Notes under the pieces: generated by a model
What the model saw: the letters and a program-made list of their open reading frames with translations, nothing else
Told to the model about the DNA's origin: nothing
Database searches by the model: none
Shown here: one piece after another, positions 58,078 to 64,000 of the stretch
Numbering within the stretch: the stretch's first letter is position 1
Layout: each line of letters opens with the position of its first letter
Assembly: GCF_022678625.1 (NCBI RefSeq)
Contig: NZ_JALBYQ010000004.1
Span: 1 to 64,000 of the forward strand
Source: Aliiroseovarius subalbicans
Lineage (GTDB): Bacteria; Pseudomonadota; Alphaproteobacteria; Rhodobacterales; Rhodobacteraceae
DNA length: 64,000 nt
Direction of reading: 5' to 3'
Position numbers and translations under genes: made by a program

Positions 58078-58724
58078 CCTTTTTCATTTAGTACATTGTT
58101 CAAAAAAAATACATCTTTAAGGGTGCTTTGCACGACAACCCTATCTGTTACCCAAATTCGATGCTCTGGCTAGGTCCCCATTCGCATGGAAGCCGCAGCT
58201 CTCTTGCCAGCACCAGAGATTGTGATTCTACAAAACCTCAGGTACGGCCCTTAGCGGACACCAGATCCTTCAGGTTTCTGGCATTCCGATTTCCCGAGAT
58301 ACCGGACATTGGGTCACAGGCCAGCATTTTGGACAGGTCGACTTCTGCAATGCAAGAAAGCGCGGGTTTTTTCCATCGCAGCGAATGTCCCTAATGGAAT
58401 CTAAACATCAGCAGGACATGTGTTTCCCCATCGTGGCGTTGCTCGTGTCTCCACATTTGCTGCTCGAAATCTGAGTTAGGGAAAGCCCTATGAGGATTGC
58501 CGGCCAGACGTTGTGTCTTGCTTTTAGGGGATCGAAACCGACAGGCGAGACCTCATTCACGGCTCCTGAAGGGCGACGCTCATCATCATCGGCGTCTCCC
58601 AGTAAGCATTCTTATGTCAGGAAGATTTAAGTTTACGCGAGGTAATTTCTAACTTTACGAAAACTGAACTTCCATGCATCCTTCGAAGCCGAAAGCACCA
58701 CCGCTCGACAGGGAGGTTTCGCCA
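58078..58724 (+). other. 647-base region without convincing genes after tRNA-Ser
   Basis: This gap is more AT-rich than its surroundings. An 88-codon frame (58128-58394) begins at TTG without a ribosome site and has no recognisable product. A weak imperfect hairpin lies at 58571-58600 and a TTTACGCG half-site near 58632. No copy of the tRNA 3' end, integrase or transposase remnant was seen. It may be decayed DNA or the upstream control region of the LacI gene. Confidence 0.5.
58632..58645. promoter_or_regulatory. Candidate LacI-family operator upstream of regulator gene
   Basis: TTTACGCGAGGTAA lies 80-93 bases before the regulator start. It shares the half-site TTTACGCG with the site at 59789 in front of the transporter operon, as expected for autoregulation. 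Confidence 0.45.
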
Positions 58725-59756
58725 GTGAGCGACCAGAAAATCAGGAATATGGAGCACTTTTCCGCGGTTTGCGGAATTTCCCGACCGACGGTGTCGAAAT
58801 ACTTCAACGACCCAGAGAGCGTTCGCAAGTCCACGCGCGAAAAAATCGAGGCGGCGTTGAAGAAGTATGACTATCGACCCAACATTTATGCGGTCAATCA
58901 GAACCGACGTCAGACCAAGAACATCGGCCTGGTGGTTCCCAACTTGACCGATCCGTTCTTCGCTGGGATTGCGCGAACGATCGAGGGGCTTATCGTTGAG
59001 GCCGGTTTCAATCCGTTGTTGCTGAGTTCTCATGGCGGGCCGGAGCATGAAATTGCAAATCTCGATAGCCTTCGATCCATCAAACCGGCCGGTGTGCTGT
59101 TGGCGCCCCTTGGTCGGGCCTCGCTGGAGGATCAGGTCGCAGAGTTCGCCAACGAAGTTCCCACCGTGTTGTTTGATGCCAACCTTGGCGATGTCGGCGA
59201 GGCCTACTTTGGATCGGACAACACCCAAAGCATAAGCTTGATCGTCGATTACCTTTGCCGATCCGGAGAGCCGCCGGTGTTTTTCGAAATGAAGGCGCCG
59301 ATCAACCCAAATGCCTACAAACGCCGAACGGCCTATAAGGCTGCGATGGGGCGGTTGGGGTATGAGCCGCACCTGCTCCAGGTTGATGGGCAGGGTTGGA
59401 ATTTTGAGGAAATCGGCTTTCGCGAAGGGGCACGAATTCTGACAGGCCGGCAGCTCCCAACAAACACGATCTTGTGCTCAAACGACCGCCTTGCGATCGG
59501 TTTGCTGTCTGCCGCATTTGAAAATGGGTTCAAGGTCGGACTGGGTGCGGAGGCGTCCCTTAGGATCGCAGGGCACGACGACCACCCGTTTTCACGCTTT
59601 ACATGCCCCAGCTTGACCACCGTCTCGCAGGATTATGAAGCCATCGCCACAAGAAGTGTCGAGACGATTCTGTCTTTGATCGACCGTGGCGGGCGCATGC
59701 AAACGCGCGAAGAAACCTTGTTCGAGGGAAAGTTGGTTATGCGTGGCTCTGCCTAA
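58725..59756 (+). CDS. LacI-family transcriptional regulator
   Basis: A 343-residue repressor: N-terminal helix-turn-helix (FSAVCGISRPTVSKYFNDP) with hinge region, then a periplasmic-binding-protein-like sensor domain (NIGLVVPNLTDPFFAGIARTIEG in parts, TNTILCSNDRLAIGLL). I chose GTG 58725 because GGGAGG lies 8 bases before it; ATG 58674 would add 17 residues without a good ribosome site. It probably senses a sugar or polyol and controls the adjacent ABC operon. Confidence 0.9.
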   Translation: MSDQKIRNMEHFSAVCGISRPTVSKYFNDPESVRKSTREKIEAALKKYDYRPNIYAVNQNRRQTKNIGLVVPNLTDPFFAGIARTIEGLIVEAGFNPLLLSSHGGPEHEIANLDSLRSIKPAGVLLAPLGRASLEDQVAEFANEVPTVLFDANLGDVGEAYFGSDNTQSISLIVDYLCRSGEPPVFFEMKAPINPNAYKRRTAYKAAMGRLGYEPHLLQVDGQGWNFEEIGFREGARILTGRQLPTNTILCSNDRLAIGLLSAAFENGFKVGLGAEASLRIAGHDDHPFSRFTCPSLTTVSQDYEAIATRSVETILSLIDRGGRMQTREETLFEGKLVMRGSA

Positions 59757-59788
59757 GCTGATGAAAACACGTGCTTAAGTCGCTGTTA

Positions 59789-59802
59789 TTTACGCGTGTA
59801 AA
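59789..59802. promoter_or_regulatory. Candidate LacI-family operator of the ABC operon
   Basis: TTTAC-GCGT-GTAAA is a 5-bp dyad with central CG, typical of LacI-family sites. It lies just upstream of a TTGACG -35-like box at 59810, 73 bases before the binding-protein gene. Confidence 0.55.
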
Positions 59803-59874
59803 CATTGTGATTGACGCGAAGTAATATGGTTTGCTAGCGTTCACAGACCACATCCAATCTAGGGAGGAATCCGG

Positions 59875-61158
59875 ATGTCTTTCAAAACTACGCTTTGCGC
59901 GGCCAGCGCCGTTGCCCTTTTGGCGGGCACCGCTGCGACCGCCGAAAGCCTGACGATCGCAATCGTGAACAACGGCCACATGATCAACATGCAATCCGTT
60001 GCAGAAGCCTATACCGCCGAAACCGGCGTTGAGCTGAACTGGGTGTCGCTGGAAGAAGGCGTTCTGCGCGAGCAGGTTCAGTCTGACACCGCGACCGGCG
60101 GTGGTCAGTACGACATCATCAATATCGGCATGCAGGAAGCACCGATTTGGGGCCAGGCAGGCTGGATCGAGCCGCTGACTTTCTCCGCCGAATACGACGT
60201 TGACGACATCCTGCCTGCCATGCGCAACGGCTTGTCCCACGAGGGCCAGCTTTACGCGGCGCCGTTCTATGGTGAATCGTCGATGGTCATGTACCGCAAG
60301 GACCTGACCGATGCCGCTGGCGTGACCATCGCCGACAACGACAGCTGGGACAACGTCAAGGCGGCCGCTGCCGCGATCCACGACCCGGACAACGGCGTGT
60401 ATGGTGCCTGTCTGCGCGGCAAGCCGGGCTGGGGTGACAACATGGCGTTCATCACCACCGTTGTGAACTCGTTCGGTGGCGCATGGTTCGACGCCGACGG
60501 CCGTCCGCAGCTGGACAGCTCGGAATGGAACGCGGCAATCAACTTCTATGTTGACCTGCTGGGAAGCTATGGCCCTCCGGGCTCGGAAGGGAATTCGTTC
60601 AACGAAATCCTCGCCCTTTACAACGAAGGCAAGTGCGGCATGTGGATCGACGCCACCATCGCGGCTTCGTTCCTTGAAGTTGACGGTGTTGCCTACGCCC
60701 AATCGCCGAACGCTGGTAACCCGGTTGGCGCAAACTGGCTGTGGGCATGGGCAATGGCCATCCCGGCCGGATCGCCGAATGCTGAAGCCGCGTCCGACTT
60801 CATCGAGTGGGCGACGTCCAAAGACTACGTTCAGGCTGTTGGGAACCACCCCGACTTTGGCTGGGGTTCTGTTCCCACCGGTCAGCGTGCGTCCACCTAC
60901 GCGATCCCCGAGTTCCAGGCTGCTGCAGCCTTCGCCGCCGCTGAACTGGCCGCGATCGAAAGCGCCGCGCCCGAGGCAACTGACCTGAAGCCCTACGTTG
61001 GGGTTCAGTTCGCCGCGATCCCGGAATTCCCGGAAGTGGGTTCTGCCGTTGCTCAGGAAATGGCCGCGGCTCTCTCGGGCGCCAAGTCGGTCGAAGACGC
61101 ACTGGCCGCAGCGCAAGACGCAGCTGACGCGATCATGCGTGAGGCAGGCTACTACTAA
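59875..61158 (+). CDS. smoE: Polyol/sugar ABC transporter substrate-binding protein
   Basis: A 427-residue exported solute-binding protein with a signal peptide (SAVALLAGTAATAES) and family-1 extracellular binding-protein features: GVELNWVSLEEG, YDIINIGMQEAPIWG, LYAAPFYGESSMVMYRKDL (parts) and NEGKCGMWIDATIAASFL. Order with two permeases and an ATPase matches the sorbitol/mannitol smoEFGK operon of Rhodobacter; the substrate is inferred from this. Its ribosome site is GGGAGGAA. A hairpin follows, probably raising its expression over the permeases. Confidence 0.85.
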   Translation: MSFKTTLCAASAVALLAGTAATAESLTIAIVNNGHMINMQSVAEAYTAETGVELNWVSLEEGVLREQVQSDTATGGGQYDIINIGMQEAPIWGQAGWIEPLTFSAEYDVDDILPAMRNGLSHEGQLYAAPFYGESSMVMYRKDLTDAAGVTIADNDSWDNVKAAAAAIHDPDNGVYGACLRGKPGWGDNMAFITTVVNSFGGAWFDADGRPQLDSSEWNAAINFYVDLLGSYGPPGSEGNSFNEILALYNEGKCGMWIDATIAASFLEVDGVAYAQSPNAGNPVGANWLWAWAMAIPAGSPNAEAASDFIEWATSKDYVQAVGNHPDFGWGSVPTGQRASTYAIPEFQAAAAFAAAELAAIESAAPEATDLKPYVGVQFAAIPEFPEVGSAVAQEMAAALSGAKSVEDALAAAQDAADAIMREAGYY

Positions 61159-61172
61159 GCCGCCCCCTCCCA

Positions 61173-61198
61173 GAAGGCCCGCTTGCGGGCGGGCCTTC
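61173..61198 (+). terminator. Intra-operon hairpin after the binding-protein gene
   Basis: GAAGGCCCGC and its complement form a 10-bp stem with a TTGCGG loop, 15 bases after the stop, followed by GCTTT. It is probably a partial terminator or 3' stabiliser between the binding protein and permeases. Confidence 0.75.
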
Positions 61199-61312
61199 GC
61201 TTTCCACACCCTGTCGCTTGTATTGCCTGACCGGCCCAGCGACACTTACACACAAATACAACTTCACCATCACAAGCAAACGCGGTCTTCGTTTTGCTAG
61301 GAGGATAGGTTT

Positions 61313-62251
61313 ATGTCTGACAGAAAGCTTCCTCGGCTCCTTCAAACACCGGCGGTTCTACTGCTTTTGGTTTGGATGCTGATCCCACTGGGGATGACAC
61401 TCTACTTTTCGTTCATCCGGTACGTTCTGAACAGCCTTCGCCGCCCGGAATGGACATCGCCGAGCCTGAGCAACTGGCGTGGTTTCGGAAATTATGAATT
61501 CGTTCTGAAATCCAAGGACTTCGTGCTCGCGATCCAGAACAGCCTGTTCATTGTGTGCAGCATCCTGTTCCTGACCGTCATCCTGGGCATCCTGATCGCA
61601 GTCTTGATCAACAAGACCTTTCCGGGGCAAGGGATTGTCCGGGTTTTGCTGATCTCGCCCTTCTTCGTGATGCCAGCCGTCAACGCCGTTCTCTGGATCA
61701 ACATGATCCTTGATCCCGTCCTGGGCCTGCAAGGCATCGCGGTGGCCGGCATCAACGACATCCTGGATGGCCTGAGGCAAATGCCCCTTCTGGGCGGGTT
61801 CTCCTCGCTCTGGCCGGAATTCGAACCGATTTCATTCCGCGCGACGCAGACCTCGGCCATCGCCGTGATCATGATGGTGACCTGGCAATGGACGCCCTTC
61901 GCGGTTCTAATTTTCATGACCTCGCTTCAATCCGAGGATCAGCAGCAAAAAGAAGCGGCCATTCTGGATGGCGCTGGCACATGGTCGCAATTTCGGTTTC
62001 TGACCTTGCCGCACCTGGGGCGGCCGATTGCGATCGTGGTGATGATCCAGGCGATTTTTCACCTGTCGCTTTATGCGGAAATCGAAATCGTGAGCCGGGG
62101 CAACGGGAACAAGAACCTGCCCTATCTGATCGGTGAATTTGCCAACAACAACATCGGCGCAGCCAGTGCCACCGGCATTTTCGCGGTCATCCTTGCCAAC
62201 ATCGTAGCCATCTTCCTGCTGCGCATGGTCGGCAAAACGTTGATGGAATAG
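61313..62251 (+). CDS. smoF: ABC transporter permease (MalF-like)
   Basis: A 312-residue inner-membrane permease with six membrane segments and the coupling-loop EAA motif near EAAILDGAGTWSQFRFLTLPHLGRP (parts). The first segment and large periplasmic loop are as in SmoF/UgpA-like subunits. Ribosome site AGGAGGAT. It forms a heterodimer with the next gene product. Confidence 0.9.
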   Translation: MSDRKLPRLLQTPAVLLLLVWMLIPLGMTLYFSFIRYVLNSLRRPEWTSPSLSNWRGFGNYEFVLKSKDFVLAIQNSLFIVCSILFLTVILGILIAVLINKTFPGQGIVRVLLISPFFVMPAVNAVLWINMILDPVLGLQGIAVAGINDILDGLRQMPLLGGFSSLWPEFEPISFRATQTSAIAVIMMVTWQWTPFAVLIFMTSLQSEDQQQKEAAILDGAGTWSQFRFLTLPHLGRPIAIVVMIQAIFHLSLYAEIEIVSRGNGNKNLPYLIGEFANNNIGAASATGIFAVILANIVAIFLLRMVGKTLME

Positions 62252-62262
62252 GAGGAAAACCC

Positions 62263-63096
62263 ATGGCAATCGTTGCACAATCCTCGAAATTCAGCTCCTA
62301 CGGACGGCCCGTTCTGGCCTGGGGTGTTGGGCTGCTCTTCTTCTTTCCCATCTTCTGGATGGTTCTGACGAGCTTCAAGACAGACGCCGACGCGGTAAAG
62401 CCGGAATACCTGTTCTTCTTTACCCCGACGCTGGATAACTACCTGAACATGACCGACAATTATGACTACTGGCGGTTTGCCAGGAATTCGGTGATCACCT
62501 CGGTTTCGGCAACTCTGTTCACCCTGTTCGTCAGCGTTCCTGCCGCCTATGCGATGGCGTTCAACCCGACGCGGGCAACCAAAGACGTTCTGATGTGGAT
62601 GTTGTCGACGAAGATGCTGCCGGCTGCCGCGGTGCTTTATCCGATGATCTTCCTTGCCAAAGGCATCGGGCTTTATGACACGCATATCCTGATCATCACC
62701 GTGTTGAGCCTGATCAACCTGCCGATCGCGATCTGGATGCTGTTCACCTATTTCAAGGAAATCCCGAAGGATATCATCGAAGCGGGCAAAATGGACGGCG
62801 TCAACACATGGGGCGAGATCAAGGAGATCCTTGTTCCCCTCGCCTGGGGTGGCATCGCGTCAACCGCACTTTTGATTTTCATCTTCTGCTGGAACGAAGC
62901 CTACTGGACTGTCCGCCTCACGACCATCGATGCGGCCACGCTGTCCAAACTCATCGAAGGCAACCGAGCTCCGGAGGGCCTGTTCTTCGGCCGCTTGTCA
63001 GCAGTCTCAACAGCCGCCGTCGGACCCATCGTTGTCCTTGGTTGGTTCTGTCAAAAACAATTGGTCCAAGGCTTGACCTTCGGCGCCGTGAAGTGA
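62263..63096 (+). CDS. smoG: ABC transporter permease (MalG-like)
   Basis: A 277-residue permease with six membrane segments and an EAA loop around DIIEAGKMDGVNTWGEIKEI (parts). It begins 11 bases after the other permease with GGAGGAAAA as ribosome site. It resembles SmoG of Rhodobacter polyol transport. Confidence 0.9.
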   Translation: MAIVAQSSKFSSYGRPVLAWGVGLLFFFPIFWMVLTSFKTDADAVKPEYLFFFTPTLDNYLNMTDNYDYWRFARNSVITSVSATLFTLFVSVPAAYAMAFNPTRATKDVLMWMLSTKMLPAAAVLYPMIFLAKGIGLYDTHILIITVLSLINLPIAIWMLFTYFKEIPKDIIEAGKMDGVNTWGEIKEILVPLAWGGIASTALLIFIFCWNEAYWTVRLTTIDAATLSKLIEGNRAPEGLFFGRLSAVSTAAVGPIVVLGWFCQKQLVQGLTFGAVK

Positions 63097-63105
63097 GGAA
63101 AGACC

Positions 63106-64000
63106 ATGGGACAAATTGTTCTCGATAAAGTATCCAAGAGTTTCGGTGACGTGGAGGTCATCCCGCCGCTGGACCTGACCATTGAAGACGGTGAGTTTAC
63201 CGTATTTGTCGGCCCGTCCGGCTGCGGCAAGTCCACGCTGCTGCGCATGATTGCGGGCCTTGAGGACCTGACCTCGGGCGCTATCGCAATTGACGGCGAA
63301 GACGTGACCGAGGTGCCGCCTTCGAAACGTGGCCTGGCGATGGTGTTCCAGTCCTATGCGCTTTATCCGCACATGACGGTGCGCAAGAATATCGGCTTTC
63401 CGCTTCGAATGGAGAAGATGGACCAGGCCGAAATCGACAAGCGCGTCGAAACGGCCGCCACTTCGTTGAACCTTATGGACTATCTGGACCGCAAACCTGG
63501 GCAGCTTTCGGGCGGTCAGCGTCAGCGGGTTGCCATTGGCCGCGCCATTGTCCGCGATCCTTCGGCGTTCCTGTTTGATGAACCATTGTCGAACCTCGAC
63601 GCCGCCTTGCGGGTGGGCATGCGGCTTGAGATCAGCGAGATGCATGAGCGTATGCAGACCACAATGATCTATGTGACCCATGACCAGGTGGAAGCCATGA
63701 CCATGGCCAACAAGATCGTGGTTCTTCAAGCTGGCGTCATCGAACAGGTCGGCTCGCCGCTGGATCTCTATCACAAGCCTCAGAACGTGTTCGTGGCCGG
63801 TTTCATCGGCTCACCGAAGATGAACATCTTTACCGGCCCTGAGGCGGAAAAGCAGGGTGCGCACACCATCGGTATCCGCCCGGAACACACCGACGTCAGC
63901 ATGACCGAGGGCACATGGAAGGGCACCGTGGGTGTCGCCGAACATCTTGGGTCAGACACATTTATCCACGTTCACAACACCGGGCTTGCCGACATGGTCA
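63106..64000 (+). CDS. smoK: ABC transporter ATP-binding protein (MalK/UgpC type), truncated by window end
   Basis: The first 298 residues of a carbohydrate ABC ATPase. Walker A is GPSGCGKST, the Q-loop [10 protein letters not shown], the signature LSGGQRQR, Walker [12 protein letters not shown] and the switch histidine [11 protein letters not shown]. The C-terminal TOBE/OB regulatory part has begun ([10 protein letters not shown]) when the sequence stops. The gene starts 9 bases after smoG. Confidence 0.93.
   Translation, partial: MGQIVLDKVSKSFGDVEVIPPLDLTIEDGEFTVFVGPSGCGKSTLLRMIAGLEDLTSGAIAIDGEDVTEVPPSKRGLAMVFQSYALYPHMTVRKNIGFPLRMEKMDQAEIDKRVETAATSLNLMDYLDRKPGQLSGGQRQRVAIGRAIVRDPSAFLFDEPLSNLDAALRVGMRLEISEMHERMQTTMIYVTHDQVEAMTMANKIVVLQAGVIEQVGSPLDLYHKPQNVFVAGFIGSPKMNIFTGPEAEKQGAHTIGIRPEHTDVSMTEGTWKGTVGVAEHLGSDTFIHVHNTGLADMV

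Noticed and set aside
58128-58394. 88-codon frame after tRNA-Ser
   Set aside because: It begins at TTG without a ribosome site, shows no domain or signal, and lies in AT-rich non-coding-looking DNA.
57988-58724. Attachment site of an integrative element at tRNA-Ser
   Set aside because: No direct repeat of the tRNA 3' end and no integrase were found in the window; kept only as a question.

Overview
The window is about 64 kb of GC-rich, densely coding DNA that reads as a chromosomal segment of a Rhodobacteraceae (Roseobacter-group) alphaproteobacterium. The basis is gene order and family content: miaB-phoH-ybeY-corC-lnt-metK-trmB, aroA-cmk-rpsA-ihfB-lapA-trpF-trpB, fabA/fabB/fabI beside a divergent irr, a SAM/SAH-type riboswitch in front of metK, and a Smo-like polyol ABC operon. 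No phage, transposase, integrase or CRISPR array was seen.

Left end (1-5.3 kb): purine-ureide catabolism. The tail of a probable OHCU decarboxylase, ureidoglycolate lyase (allA) and an NCS2 urate/xanthine permease lie on the plus strand. They converge on ureidoglycine aminohydrolase (allE) and malate synthase G (glcB). Together these would import urate, degrade ureides to glyoxylate and condense glyoxylate with acetyl-CoA to malate.

5.5-15.3 kb: a tightly packed minus-strand catabolic block of eleven genes, most with overlapping or nearly touching ends. It encodes a haloacid dehalogenase, three alpha/beta hydrolases, a PLP dehydratase, a macro-domain protein, an EEP-family phosphodiesterase, a Zn alcohol dehydrogenase, a TmpA-like 2OG oxygenase, a TmpB/PhnZ-like mixed-valent di-iron oxygenase and an enolase-superfamily enzyme. 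The TmpA/TmpB pair suggests organophosphonate (2-trimethylaminoethylphosphonate) degradation. The purpose of the whole set is unknown, and it is the best candidate for an undescribed system.

15.3-24 kb: an M50 protease, the unsaturated fatty acid genes fabI and fabB, then fabA separated from fabB by an opposite-strand flavoprotein, irr, an FKBP isomerase, a glycosyltransferase-like protein, an SRPBCC protein and an outer-membrane beta-barrel protein.

24-35 kb: the miaB-to-trmB housekeeping cluster. It is interrupted by an OmpA-family protein plus lipoprotein pair sharing a two-cysteine motif, and by an iron-linked pair (piuC and an unknown exported protein) behind a TGA-N9-TCA operator. 35-45 kb: aroA, cmk, rpsA, ihfB, trpF and trpB, with an opposite-strand alpha-alpha-toroid protein between cmk and rpsA.

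45-58 kb: an unusual exported protein, a minus-strand operon (DUF2237, serine hydrolase, dual CDGSH protein, DUF2332, pth), FkbM methyltransferase and DUF4336 genes, rplY, an MFS carrier, an L-lactate dehydrogenase-like flavoprotein, a ZIP transporter, trpA, a VOC protein, ychF, a 41-residue membrane peptide and tRNA-Ser(GCT). After a 647-base non-coding gap, 58.7-64 kb holds a LacI regulator and a SmoEFGK-like polyol ABC transporter, whose ATPase runs off the right edge.

Names rest on motif and family recognition by eye; no database search was possible.
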